From Blastomonas natatoria (GTDB taxonomy: Bacteria > Pseudomonadota > Alphaproteobacteria > Sphingomonadales > Sphingomonadaceae): a DNA stretch of 64,000 nucleotides. The notes below the pieces were generated by a model. It ran no database searches and was not told the origin of the DNA. It saw only the letters and a list, made by a program, of their open reading frames with translations. Positions within the stretch are counted from its first letter, which is position 1; the number at the start of each line of letters is the position of its first letter. Location of the stretch: contig NZ_QJJM01000004.1 of NCBI RefSeq assembly GCF_003201955.1, positions 62,001 through 126,000 of the forward strand, given 5' to 3'. Made by a program: the position numbers and the translations under genes. Positions 9,673 through 17,768 of the stretch are shown piece by piece.

Positions 9673-9710
9673 AAAAAGGGCGACCCTGGCATGACCGGGA
9701 TCGCCCTTTT
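9673..9710 (-). terminator. Hairpin terminator between the Ser-rich gene and serS
   Basis: AAAAAGGGCGA and TCGCCCTTTT form a 10-bp stem with an inner extension CCCTGG/CCGGGA. T-runs on both strands would let it work in either direction. It sits 49 bases after the stop of the Ser/Gly-rich gene. Confidence 0.7.
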
Positions 9711-9758
9711 CGGTATGCGGTCGATGGCGGGCAGCGGTGACGGTCGCTGCCGGCCGGA

Positions 9759-11135
9759 TCAGTCCGCGTTGCGCTTTGCATCTTCCTTGCGCTTGGCGAA
9801 GCGGCGACGGGCCGCCAGGGCCACCGCGCCCGCGCCGAACAGCAGGATCGCGGGCGGCGCCGGCACATCGGTGCCGCCATCGGGGGGCGGCGGGCCACCG
9901 CTCGAACCGGACGACGTGCTCGACGAAGAAGAGGAGGAGGAACTGGAACTCGACGAGCTGCTGCTCGATCCGGTCGAGCTGCTGCTGCCGCTGCTGGTGC
10001 CGCCGAAGCTCGACGAGGTGCTGCTCGAGGTCGCGCCCGAAGAGGTGCTGGTCGAGGAGGAGCTCGACGAGCTGGAGCTGCTGGACGACGAAGAGGAACC
10101 TGACGAGCCGCTGGAGCCTGACGAGCCGCTCGAACCTGACGAACCGCTCGAACCACTCGATCCCGAAGAGCCGCTGGAGCCCGAAGAGCCAGTCGAACCC
10201 GATGAACCGCTCGAACCCGACGAGCCGGACGAACCACTCGATCCCGAAGAGCCGCTGGAACCGGACGAGCCGCTGGAGCCCGACGAACCGCTCGATCCAC
10301 CCGGCTTGCCGGGCTTGCCCGGATAGCCAGGCTTGTCACCGCCCGAGGACGACGAGCTCGACGAAGACGAACTGGACGACGACGAGCTCGAGGAGGATGA
10401 AGACGAGGACGACGAGGAGCTGGAAGAGCTCACATTGCCCGAAGAGGTGCTGACACCGCCGGTCGAGGTCGAGGTGCTGATGCCGCCGGTGGACGTGCTG
10501 ACGCCGCCGGTGGACGTGCTGACACCGCCCGTCGAGGTGCTGACGCCCCCGGTCGAGGTCGAGATGCCACCGGTCGAGATGCTGCCCGACGAGGTGCTGG
10601 TCGAGCCGCCGGTGCTGGTGAAACCGCCGGTCGACGTGCTGGTCGATCCGCCGGTGCTGGTGAAGCCGCCGGTCGAGGTGCTGGTCGAGCCGGTCGACGA
10701 AATCACGACGCTGCCGCCGCCTCCGCCACCGCCGCCGAAGAAGCCGCCAAAGAACCCACCACCGAAGCCGCCGCCGAAACCGCCGAGACCGCCGCCGACA
10801 ACGACGGGGAAGCCGCCGCTGCCGCCACCGGAAAATCCACCCGAATCCTGCTGCGGATAGGCGGGCAGCGGCAGAGGGATCGGCGCCTGTTGCGTGGTGA
10901 CGGTAATCACCTGCGGCTCGACCGGCGTGCGGGCGACCATCCGCCTGGCGCGCTTGACCTTGCGGACAGGCGCCTTGGCGATCTTGCGACCGCGAATCGG
11001 CTTGGTCGTCTTCACCTGCCGGTACTGCTTGACCTGTGCGGGCGGCGTGTCGGCCACATGCACCGCGCCCCCCCCGATGATCGCGCCACCGCAGGTGCAT
11101 GCACACAATTTTGCCAGGGCCATCCGTACAGACAT
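9759..11135 (-). CDS. Ser/Gly-rich low-complexity protein with PEP-CTERM-like sorting tail
   Basis: A protein of about 458 residues starting MSVRMALAKLCACTCGG; the ATG at 11135 has GAGAGAG upstream and is preferred to the GC-rich longer frame. Order: a short hydrophobic Gly-rich segment (10-25); a basic linker rich in Lys/Arg; a Gly/Phe-rich tract; STSTGG repeats; poly-Ser; a short collagen-like piece DKPGYPGKPGKPGG; about twenty GSS units; more poly-Ser. The tail has VPAPP, a hydrophobic helix ILLFGAGAVALAA and RRRFAKRK, which is the layout of a PEP-CTERM or related exosortase-sorted anchor. An exported, surface-attached, probably glycosylated protein is inferred. The repeats make indels and length variation likely. 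Confidence 0.8.
   Translation of the reverse strand: MSVRMALAKLCACTCGGAIIGGGAVHVADTPPAQVKQYRQVKTTKPIRGRKIAKAPVRKVKRARRMVARTPVEPQVITVTTQQAPIPLPLPAYPQQDSGGFSGGGSGGFPVVVGGGLGGFGGGFGGGFFGGFFGGGGGGGGSVVISSTGSTSTSTGGFTSTGGSTSTSTGGFTSTGGSTSTSSGSISTGGISTSTGGVSTSTGGVSTSTGGVSTSTGGISTSTSTGGVSTSSGNVSSSSSSSSSSSSSSSSSSSSSSSSSSSSSGGDKPGYPGKPGKPGGSSGSSGSSGSSGSSGSSGSSGSSGSSGSSGSSGSTGSSGSSGSSGSSGSSGSSGSSGSSGSSGSSGSSSSSSSSSSSSSSSTSTSSGATSSSTSSSFGGTSSGSSSSTGSSSSSSSSSSSSSSSSSTSSGSSGGPPPPDGGTDVPAPPAILLFGAGAVALAARRRFAKRKEDAKRNAD
9890..10860. repeat. Low-complexity coding repeats (GSS, STSTGG and poly-Ser tracts)
   Basis: Nearly one kilobase of degenerate short repeats inside the Ser/Gly-rich gene. About 10100-10300 is built of GAR-type codons read antisense as Gly-Ser-Ser units; 10440-10690 of 27- to 30-base units read as Ser-Thr-Ser-Thr-Gly-Gly; 10700-10860 is Gly-rich. 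Long Pro/Glu-rich frames on the opposite strand are a side effect of this composition. Confidence 0.8.
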
Positions 11136-11572
11136 GGTGTTTTCTCTCTCAGACCTGGGATCGTTCCTCGGCCGGTGGCCTTGCAGCCATGGGCGGATTG
11201 GCATCCCGATATGCATGGCAAGCCAGAACAAAGCGTTAAGCTCAATGGTGTTAACCCTGATTTGGCGAGCCGTGCGACAAAAAACTGTGGGGTTCCGGGC
11301 TTCCGAAGCGGGCGTGTCCCGATTTGAAACCGAAAGCCAGCGCCAAATTAACCCAAATCAGTCTCGATGGCGCGGTCGGCCTGACGATTTTACATTGACG
11401 GTACGTCCGGCAGGGGTTCGTCCCGGAAAGCGCCATTAGCCGCTGATTCTGCAGCTTTTGCCGCTTGTATGCCCCCTTGCCGCTGGCTATAGGCCGCTCA
11501 ACCAAAGGCCGACGGGACGTGTCCGACCGAGGGCACGTGGCGGCGGTGCTGCAAGACCACCGGGAGCATTTA
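11136..11572. other. Divergent intergenic region (Ser-rich gene / dksA)
   Basis: This stretch of 437 bases lies between two divergent genes and must contain both promoters. A weak pair CTTGTA (11465-11470) and TATAGG (11489-11494), 18 bases apart, could serve dksA. The 5' portion near 11225-11360 is relatively AT-rich. No further gene or clear regulatory structure was seen. Confidence 0.4.
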
Positions 11573-12037
11573 ATGGCGTCTATCTCCACGGCTATCGACG
11601 ACATCGATGTGCTGGCCAAGGCGCGCAGGAACATCGCGGGCGATTATTTCCCCTCGCCTGACGAAGAATACATGTCTCCGCGCCAGCTCGAATATTTCCG
11701 AACGCTTTTGCAGGAATGGAAGCGTTCCATCCTGGCGGCATCCAAGGACACGCTCCAGCAGCTGCAGGATGGCCCGATGCGCGAGCCCGATCTTAACGAT
11801 CGCGCCTCCAGCGAAACCGATTGGGGGATCGAACTGCGCACCCGCGACCGGCAGCGCAAGCTGATCGCCAAGATCGACTCCGCGCTGCGCCGGATCGACG
11901 AGGGCGAATATGGCTATTGCGAGGTTACCGGCGAGCCGATCGGCCTTGGACGACTGGTCGCCCGTCCGATCGCGACGATGACGGTCGAGGCGCAGGAAGC
12001 GCATGAACGGCGCGAAAAGATTTCCCGCGACGACTGA
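11573..12037 (+). CDS. dksA: RNA polymerase-binding transcription factor DksA (single-cysteine type)
   Basis: A 154-residue DksA/TraR family protein that enters the RNA polymerase secondary channel and acts with ppGpp. The ATG at 11573 has GGGAG six bases upstream. A coiled coil spans about residues 30-105, with the acidic tip region near DLNDRASSETD. In the zinc-finger position the four ligands of the Escherichia coli protein (C-X2-C-X17-C-X2-C) are replaced by Cys, Thr, Thr and Ala (CEVTGEPIG ... MTVEAQ), so no classical zinc site exists. Single-cysteine DksA proteins of this sort are known in alphaproteobacteria. A PilZ gene follows 122 bases downstream. Confidence 0.93.
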   Translation: MASISTAIDDIDVLAKARRNIAGDYFPSPDEEYMSPRQLEYFRTLLQEWKRSILAASKDTLQQLQDGPMREPDLNDRASSETDWGIELRTRDRQRKLIAKIDSALRRIDEGEYGYCEVTGEPIGLGRLVARPIATMTVEAQEAHERREKISRDD

Positions 12038-12159
12038 GGTTTAACCCGCCGGAAAGGCCGGAAATTAACCAATTGGCTACGGTCTTGGCGGTATAGACTG
12101 GCAATGCAATGCCTCGCCCGGACAGGGCGGGCATCCATTGCCATCTGGAAGCCCGTTCG

Positions 12160-12531
12160 ATGAACATGCCCGTCAGCCCGCAAAGTCTGGACAGCCAGGA
12201 GACCCGTGCAAGGGACAGCCTGTTCCTGCTCGCCGAGCTTACCGTGGAAGACACGGGCGGGCAGCACAAGGTCAAGGTCCGCAACCTTTCGGCCGGCGGC
12301 ATGATGGTCGAATCGGACATCGAAGTCAGCCAGGGCCTGCGGATCGTCGTCGATCTTCGCAACATCGGCCCGGTGCGCGGGCAGATCGCCTGGGTGCGCA
12401 GCGGACGCTTCGGGGTGGCCTTCGACCGGTCGATCAATCCCAAGCTGGCTCGCAAGCCGGTGGGAGCCCCTGCCGAAACCCCGCGCTATCTGCGCACCCC
12501 ATTGACATACAGCGCCTCCTTCCCGCGCTGA
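12160..12531 (+). CDS. PilZ domain protein
   Basis: A 123-residue protein made up of a single PilZ domain, the c-di-GMP-binding fold. The N-terminal ETRARDSLFLLAE corresponds to the RxxxR region and NLSAGGMMVES to the (D/N)xSxxG motif; here the first Arg pair is spaced R-A-R, so c-di-GMP binding should be tested rather than assumed. The C-terminal 25 residues are basic and unstructured. The gene follows dksA on the same strand. GGAAG nine bases before the ATG is a modest ribosome site; a second ATG lies two codons on. Confidence 0.85.
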   Translation: MNMPVSPQSLDSQETRARDSLFLLAELTVEDTGGQHKVKVRNLSAGGMMVESDIEVSQGLRIVVDLRNIGPVRGQIAWVRSGRFGVAFDRSINPKLARKPVGAPAETPRYLRTPLTYSASFPR

Positions 12532-12554
12532 ACAGCCGACGCGGGTCGGATCGC

Positions 12555-13745
12555 TCAATCGTTGGCCGGCTGCGGAAGTTCGGCGTTCTGCGCCCCGATG
12601 CTCTGCGGTGCCAGGCGCTGGTTCGCGGGGCTGCCGCCGAAGGCGATGGGATGGCGCAGCGTCCGATAGGCCCCGATATGCGGCGCTTCCATGTCCATGA
12701 AAAAGCCCGTCGCCTTCAGATGCGGATCGTCTGGCACCGTCTCGATCGGGTTGAAGCGCATCGCCGGAATGTCTTCCTTGTCGAGCAGTTCGACCCATTC
12801 GTCGGTCGTCTTGGTTGCCGCCACTTCCTCGATGATCGCATACAGGTCGCCCGTATGCTTGGTCCGCTCCTCATAGGTTGAAAAGCGAGGGTCGTCGAAA
12901 ACGCCGGGTCGCCCGCCAATCTCGAAGAAGCGCGCCCATTGCCGGTCGACATAAGGCACGATCGCGATGAAGCCGTCCCTGGTCGGATAGGGCCTGCGCC
13001 GCGGATTGATCGAGCGGGTGTAGCCGAACTTGCCGTTGCCGGGAAATGTCTGGCCGTAGAGATTTTCCACCATGTTGAAGAAGGTGAAGCACTCGAACAT
13101 CGGCACCGATACGAACTGCCCCTCGCCCGTGCGCTGCTTGTGGACGACGGCAGCCAGCGTGGCGATGGTGGCGAACAGGCCGACTGTCTTGTCGGCGACC
13201 AGCGACGGCGTATAGCTCGGCGGCCCATCCGAACGCTTGGCATACAGGTCTGCCCATCCCGATGCGGCCTGGACCAGATCGTCATAGGCCTGGCGCTTGC
13301 CATAGGGGCCGTCTGCACCATAGCCGCAGCAATGGATGTAGATGATGTTCGGGTTGATCGCCCTGACCGATTCATAGTCGAGGCCCAGGCGCGCCATTCC
13401 CGCCATGCGGACATTGTGAAAGAACACATCGGCCTCGCGCAGCAGGGTTTCGAGCTGTGCCTTGCCCAGCGCATCGCGCCCATCGATGGTCACCGCCTTC
13501 TTGTTGCGGTTGAGCGCCATGAAGATCGGACCCAGATCGCCGGTCGGCGAAGACCCGGCATAGCGCATCATGTCGCCGGAATGGGTGCTGCCCTTGTTCT
13601 CGACCTTGATGACATCGGCCCCCATGTCGCCCAGCATCATCGTCGCAAGCGGCCCCATGACCACGCTCGACATGTCGAGCACCCTGACCCCCGCAAGCGG
13701 ACCCGTCGCGGCGATGTCGCTAATCTTCCAGATTGATTCTGCCAC
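12555..13745 (-). CDS. CaiB/BaiF family CoA transferase (family III)
   Basis: A 396-residue family III CoA transferase, moving CoA between carboxylic acids through an aspartyl-CoA thioester. The N-terminal VRVLDMSSVVMGPLATMML and DMGADVIKVE motifs are typical; the catalytic Asp is in YDDLVQAASG near residue 165. Length is standard for the CaiB/formyl-CoA transferase group. Neighbours give no pathway, so the acid is unknown; candidates are carnitine-like, bile-acid-like or branched fatty acyl substrates. It converges on the PilZ gene with 23 bases between the stops. Confidence 0.93.
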   Translation of the reverse strand: MAESIWKISDIAATGPLAGVRVLDMSSVVMGPLATMMLGDMGADVIKVENKGSTHSGDMMRYAGSSPTGDLGPIFMALNRNKKAVTIDGRDALGKAQLETLLREADVFFHNVRMAGMARLGLDYESVRAINPNIIYIHCCGYGADGPYGKRQAYDDLVQAASGWADLYAKRSDGPPSYTPSLVADKTVGLFATIATLAAVVHKQRTGEGQFVSVPMFECFTFFNMVENLYGQTFPGNGKFGYTRSINPRRRPYPTRDGFIAIVPYVDRQWARFFEIGGRPGVFDDPRFSTYEERTKHTGDLYAIIEEVAATKTTDEWVELLDKEDIPAMRFNPIETVPDDPHLKATGFFMDMEAPHIGAYRTLRHPIAFGGSPANQRLAPQSIGAQNAELPQPAND

Positions 13746-13965
13746 CTGGTTGCTCCTTCATCCTAAAATTTTTGTCCGGGCTCATGTCAGTTTTCGGGAC
13801 GACCTGCGTCCTATCGCGTAAAATCTGGCAGAAAGACCTGCCAAATTGGGTAGCGGCGCCCGTCTCGCGGTTGCGAAATCCACCATTTTAAGGCTATCAT
13901 CTGCCCAGGGACGAGGGGTGCGTCCATATTTCAGCACGGATCGCAACGCGTCCCCTGGGGGGTTT

Positions 13966-14160
13966 ATGGTATTGAGCTTGTTCGAGAGCGCGACACAGCG
14001 TCGGCGCGACGATGATGAATTGAAGACGATGCACCGCAAATATGGGGCGGAGATCGTCAGCGTGCTCGAGGCACGCACGCAGGACACCAGCCTTTCCGAC
14101 CGCGACCGCAAGCACTGGAACCGGTTACTGCGCAAGGCTCGCTCGCGTTTCGCCGATTGA
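13966..14160 (+). CDS. Conserved small basic protein of unknown function
   Basis: A 64-residue charged protein, MVLSLFESATQRRRDDDELKT at the start, predicted to be mainly helical, with a Lys/Arg-rich end (HWNRLLRKARSRFAD). I do not recognise a named domain. The ATG at 13966 is chosen because a run of six G lies four bases upstream; a longer frame to 13846 has no ribosome site. It stands alone between the CoA transferase (divergent) and the nitronate monooxygenase-like gene (convergent). A cytosolic nucleic-acid-binding role is conceivable from charge only. Confidence 0.65.
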   Translation: MVLSLFESATQRRRDDDELKTMHRKYGAEIVSVLEARTQDTSLSDRDRKHWNRLLRKARSRFAD

Positions 14161-14202
14161 GCCGGGCAGAACCTGCTGCTGCAGCGACAAGCTGATATCC
14201 AT

Positions 14203-14250
14203 CTCCCGCATCCCCGTGTTAATCGTCCGGTTAACATGGGGATGCGGGAG
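14203..14250. repeat. Strong 20-bp inverted repeat (hairpin) between convergent genes
   Basis: Two 20-base arms (14203-14222 and 14231-14250) pair with a single G-T type mismatch around the loop TCGTCCGG. There is no T-run after the stem on either strand, so it is not a textbook terminator, although it lies between convergent genes where one would be expected. Confidence 0.85.
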
Positions 14251-14306
14251 AAAAGGGCCTGCGTCAATGGCCAGTTGTTGCTGGCACGGCAAAGCCTGGC
14301 AGTCGG

Positions 14307-15734
14307 TCAGTCCCCGGTCAGGATCCGATCCACGAGCTGCTTGACCGTGGGCACGAAACCATTGGAATAGAACGGATCGGTGCCGAAATTGTACGCGGCA
14401 TGGCCTGCGAACATCAGGTTCTTGTCCGGATCCTCGCCATGCGCGATGTTCTGCAGCGCCTTCTGGATGCAGAAGCTGCGCGGATCGGCGAGATAGCCCG
14501 TCGAATTGTTGTCATGGTCCTTCCAGGACGAAAACGCGCAGTGCGACAGGCAGCCCATGCAATCGGTCTGGTCCTTGCGGATTTCGGCGCGCTCGTCCGG
14601 CGTGACGAAGACCAGCGTGTTGTCCGGCGTCTTGAGCGCGGTGGTGAACCCTTGCGCATCCCAGCGGCGCGCGCGGTCGAGATCGGCCGGTGCCACCCAG
14701 AAATTCTTGCCCTTGACCCCGCAATCAAGCTGGACGGTATGTTCGCCCGCCATCTCGGTCGAGAACGGAATCTGCCGTTCCGAGCGCGCTTCCAGCGATT
14801 GCAGGAAGGGGTTGCGCACCGCGCTGGAATAGAAGCCGGTCGGGCTGAAGCGCTGCAGCAGCACGTCGCCTTCCTTGATCTTGGTCAGCTCGTCCTTCCA
14901 CTTCTGCGGGATCGGGCTTTCCTGCGTCAGCAGCGGGCGGGTACCGTACTGGAACGCGATCTGGCCGAGCTCTGGATTGTCGATCCAGTTCTCCCAGTCG
15001 CGCAAGTACCAGACGCCGCCAGCCATGATGATCGGCACGTCGTCCGAAATGCCCTCGGCGCGCATCGTGTCGCGCAGCGCCTTGACGCGCGGATAGGGGT
15101 CCTGCGGCTGGCGCGGGTCCTCGGCATTGGACAGGCCGTTATGCCCGCCTGCCAGCCAGGGGTCCTCATAGACCACCGCCGCCATCAGTTCGCTCACCTT
15201 GTGATAGGCGCGCTTCCACAGCGCGCGGAAAGCACGGGCCGAGCTGATGATCGGCAGGTAGTTCACGTTGTATTGCGCAGCAATTTCGGACAGCTTATAG
15301 GGCATGCCGGCGCCGCAGGTGACCCCCGCGACCATGCCGCGCGTGCGCTCAAGGATGCCGTGCAGGATATGCTGCGCGCCGCCCATTTCCCACAGGACGT
15401 TGATGTTGATCGCCCCCTGCCCGCCGGCGATCTCGAACGCGCGCTTTACCTGCGCGACACCTCCTTCGATGCCGTAGCGGATCAGCTCCTGGTGGCGTTC
15501 CGCGCGGGTGCGGCCATGATAGATCTGCGGGATCACATTGCCGTTTTCGTCATAGCTGTCGGCATTGACTGCCGAGACCGTGCCGATGCCGCCTGCTGCG
15601 GCCCATGCGCCGGAACTTGCGTGATTGGTGGCCGATACGCCCTTGCCCCCTTCGACCAGCGGCCAGACTTCCCGCCCGCCATAGACGATCGGCTTCAAAC
15701 CCTTGAACACGTATTCGCTCCCACATTGCCCCAT
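14307..15734 (-). CDS. Nitronate monooxygenase-like FMN-dependent oxidoreductase
   Basis: A 475-residue TIM-barrel protein of the nitronate monooxygenase / 2-nitropropane dioxygenase family (the large form also related to PfaD). Glycine-rich FMN contacts are seen in SSGAWAAAGGIGTVSAV, GAGMPYKLSEIA and IMAGGVWYLRDW. It is about 120-150 residues longer than ordinary nitronate monooxygenases. The added C-terminal part contains a cysteine cluster, CMGCLSHC, with another Cys further on, which resembles an Fe-S or zinc site. The substrate is unknown. A 68-base gap separates it from the lipoprotein methyltransferase gene upstream. Confidence 0.82.
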   Translation of the reverse strand: MGQCGSEYVFKGLKPIVYGGREVWPLVEGGKGVSATNHASSGAWAAAGGIGTVSAVNADSYDENGNVIPQIYHGRTRAERHQELIRYGIEGGVAQVKRAFEIAGGQGAININVLWEMGGAQHILHGILERTRGMVAGVTCGAGMPYKLSEIAAQYNVNYLPIISSARAFRALWKRAYHKVSELMAAVVYEDPWLAGGHNGLSNAEDPRQPQDPYPRVKALRDTMRAEGISDDVPIIMAGGVWYLRDWENWIDNPELGQIAFQYGTRPLLTQESPIPQKWKDELTKIKEGDVLLQRFSPTGFYSSAVRNPFLQSLEARSERQIPFSTEMAGEHTVQLDCGVKGKNFWVAPADLDRARRWDAQGFTTALKTPDNTLVFVTPDERAEIRKDQTDCMGCLSHCAFSSWKDHDNNSTGYLADPRSFCIQKALQNIAHGEDPDKNLMFAGHAAYNFGTDPFYSNGFVPTVKQLVDRILTGD

Positions 15735-15802
15735 GCCGGTATAGGCATGCTGCGCACAAAAAGACCAATGAAAAACCGTTCAGCCCCGGCCAGGGTTGCG
15801 TC

Positions 15803-16549
15803 TCACGCCCCCGGCTGATCGCAACCCCTGATCGCGTCCGGCTTCAGGGCGGGGCCCTGCGCCTCGAAACGCGCGAAATAGCCTGCGATATCGGGCTTCT
15901 CGATGAACTCGACCAGCTTGTAGCCCACCGCCTCGAACTCGCAGAACAAGAGCTTGGGCGGGATGCCGTGGCGGTTGGTCGGACGGTCGACATCGACCAC
16001 GATGACCTGCCCACCCTTTTTCAGCGCCGGGCGCAGCCGCCAGATAAATGCATAGGGCTCGGTCACCTCATGATACATGTGCACCATGAAGATGCGGTCG
16101 AAACTGTTTTCCGACAGGCGCGGATCGTCGATATCCCCCGGCTTGATCGAGACATTGTCCAGCCGCTCCCGCTCGACACGCACGCCAAGCCGCTTGAGCG
16201 CGGCATCATCGATATCCTGCGCCAGCACGCGGCCCTCGGCACCGACCCGCTCGGCCAGACGCACGGTATAATAGCCATTGCCCGCACCGATATCGGCAAC
16301 CGTCATCCCCGGCGCGATCCCGGCCAGGTCCATCACCTTGGTCGCTTCATTGCGGTCGTCGCGCGCTTCCTCATTGGAAAACTCGTTGCTCACGACACCT
16401 GCCACAGGCCGGTCGGCACGCGGAAAGGCGCGTGCGGTCTCGGGCCGATCGCCCTCGTCACCCGACGCGGGCTGACAGGCGGCCAGCACCGCCGTCGCCA
16501 GCAGCAGCAAGGAAAACCGACCCGGACGGTCAGTCGACATCTTCGACAT
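15803..16549 (-). CDS. Lipoprotein-type SAM-dependent methyltransferase
   Basis: A 248-residue protein with a class I methyltransferase domain (residues about 65-235): motif I VADIGAGNGYYTV, motif II acidic QDIDDAAL, and RIFMVHMYHEV. The N-terminus is a lipoprotein signal: MSKMSTDRPGR, a hydrophobic run and the lipobox LAAC near residue 25. That would put a SAM-dependent enzyme outside the cytoplasm, which is odd because SAM is cytosolic. The start at 16549 overlaps the end of prfB by 20 bases, with AAGG three to seven bases upstream, so it is translationally coupled to prfB. Substrate unknown. Confidence 0.85.
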   Translation of the reverse strand: MSKMSTDRPGRFSLLLLATAVLAACQPASGDEGDRPETARAFPRADRPVAGVVSNEFSNEEARDDRNEATKVMDLAGIAPGMTVADIGAGNGYYTVRLAERVGAEGRVLAQDIDDAALKRLGVRVERERLDNVSIKPGDIDDPRLSENSFDRIFMVHMYHEVTEPYAFIWRLRPALKKGGQVIVVDVDRPTNRHGIPPKLLFCEFEAVGYKLVEFIEKPDIAGYFARFEAQGPALKPDAIRGCDQPGA

Positions 16550-17657
16550 CGACCTTCTCGCCGGTCACCTTCTGCGACAGCGCCGCCGCCATGAACGGAT
16601 CGATCGCGCCATCGAGCACATCGCCCGGAGAGGTGGAGGTGACGCCGGTGCGCAGGTCCTTCACCAGCTGATAAGGCTGCAGCACATAAGAGCGGATCTG
16701 GTGGCCCCAGCCGATCTCGGTCTTCGCGGCATATTCGCCCGAAGCCTCGGCCTCGCGTTTCTGCATCTCGGCCTCGTACATCCGCGCCTTCAGCATGTTC
16801 ATCGCGGTCGCGCGGTTCTTGTGCTGCGATCGGTCGTTCTGGCTGGCGACGATGATGCCCGATGGGATGTGCGTGATACGCACTGCGGAGTCGGTGGTGT
16901 TGACGTGCTGACCACCCGCACCCGATGCGCGATAGGTATCGATCTTGAGATCGCTTTCCTTGATGTCGATCTCGAAGCTGTCGTCGATCACCGGATATAC
17001 CCAGACGCTCGAGAAGCTGGTGTGCCGCCGCGCCGAGCTGTCATAGGGCGAGATGCGCACCAGCCGGTGGACGCCGCTTTCGGTCTTGGCCCAGCCATAG
17101 GCGTTCTCGCCCTTGATCAGCAGGGTCGCAGACTTGATGCCCGCCTGCTCGCCCGCATGATAATCAACCAGCTCGACCTTGTAGCCGCGCCGTTCGGCCC
17201 AGCGCGAATACATGCGCTGCAGCATCTCGGCCCAGTCCTGGCTTTCGGTCCCGCCGGCGCCGGCATGGACTTCCAGATACGTGTCATAGCTGTCCGCCTC
17301 GCCAGCGAGCAGCGCCTGCACCTTGTCGCGCTCGGCGCGCTCGGCGAGCGCCTTCAGCGTCGCCAGCCCTTCGGCGATGGTCTCGTCATCGCCTTCCGCC
17401 TCGCCCAGTTCGACGAACTCGATCGCATCGGCCATTTCCTGGCTGATCTCGTTGACGGTGCCGATCGCCTGTTCCAGCCGCCGCCGCTCGCGCATCACCT
17501 CTTCGGCCGATTTGGGATCGTTCCACAGGGTGGGGTCCTCGACGCGCGCATTCAGCTCGTCAAGACGACGCAGCGCGCGGTCCCAGTCCAGGAACTTGCG
17601 GACCAGCGCCAGCGCGGCGTTGATGGTATCGATATGGGCCTGCCCTTCGGCACGCAT
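16530..17657 (-). CDS. prfB: Peptide chain release factor 2
   Basis: A 375-residue class I release factor that reads UAA and UGA stop codons. The GGQ peptidyl-hydrolysis motif is in ASGAGGQHVNTTDSAV. The stop-recognition tripeptide is SPY (RISPYDSSARRHTSF) in place of the SPF of enterobacteria. The ATG at 17657 has AGGAG nine bases upstream; the frame is uninterrupted, so there is no programmed frameshift. It is divergent from aat with 111 bases between the starts, and overlaps the lipoprotein methyltransferase gene at its 3' end. Confidence 0.96.
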   Translation of the reverse strand: MRAEGQAHIDTINAALALVRKFLDWDRALRRLDELNARVEDPTLWNDPKSAEEVMRERRRLEQAIGTVNEISQEMADAIEFVELGEAEGDDETIAEGLATLKALAERAERDKVQALLAGEADSYDTYLEVHAGAGGTESQDWAEMLQRMYSRWAERRGYKVELVDYHAGEQAGIKSATLLIKGENAYGWAKTESGVHRLVRISPYDSSARRHTSFSSVWVYPVIDDSFEIDIKESDLKIDTYRASGAGGQHVNTTDSAVRITHIPSGIIVASQNDRSQHKNRATAMNMLKARMYEAEMQKREAEASGEYAAKTEIGWGHQIRSYVLQPYQLVKDLRTGVTSTSPGDVLDGAIDPFMAAALSQKVTGEKVDVEDVD

Positions 17658-17768
17658 GGGGGTCACTCCTGAATAAATCGAGCCGCGCTCTAGCCGATTG
17701 CCCGGCAATCGCAAAGCCCTGCCCGCAATGCCGATTGAACTTGCCCTCCAAGCGCCTAGATTGATGGC

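Noticed and set aside
10333-10860. Pro/Glu-rich frame opposite the Ser/Gly-rich gene
   Set aside because: Repetitive sequence read on the wrong strand; no start signal and no known family.
14217-14235. CtrA-like TTAA-spacer-TTAA pair in the 20-bp hairpin
   Set aside because: The spacer is eight bases, not seven, and the position between two gene ends does not suit a promoter element.
14400-15818. 472-codon frame opposite the nitronate monooxygenase-like gene
   Set aside because: Shadow; the minus-strand gene has recognised FMN-binding motifs.
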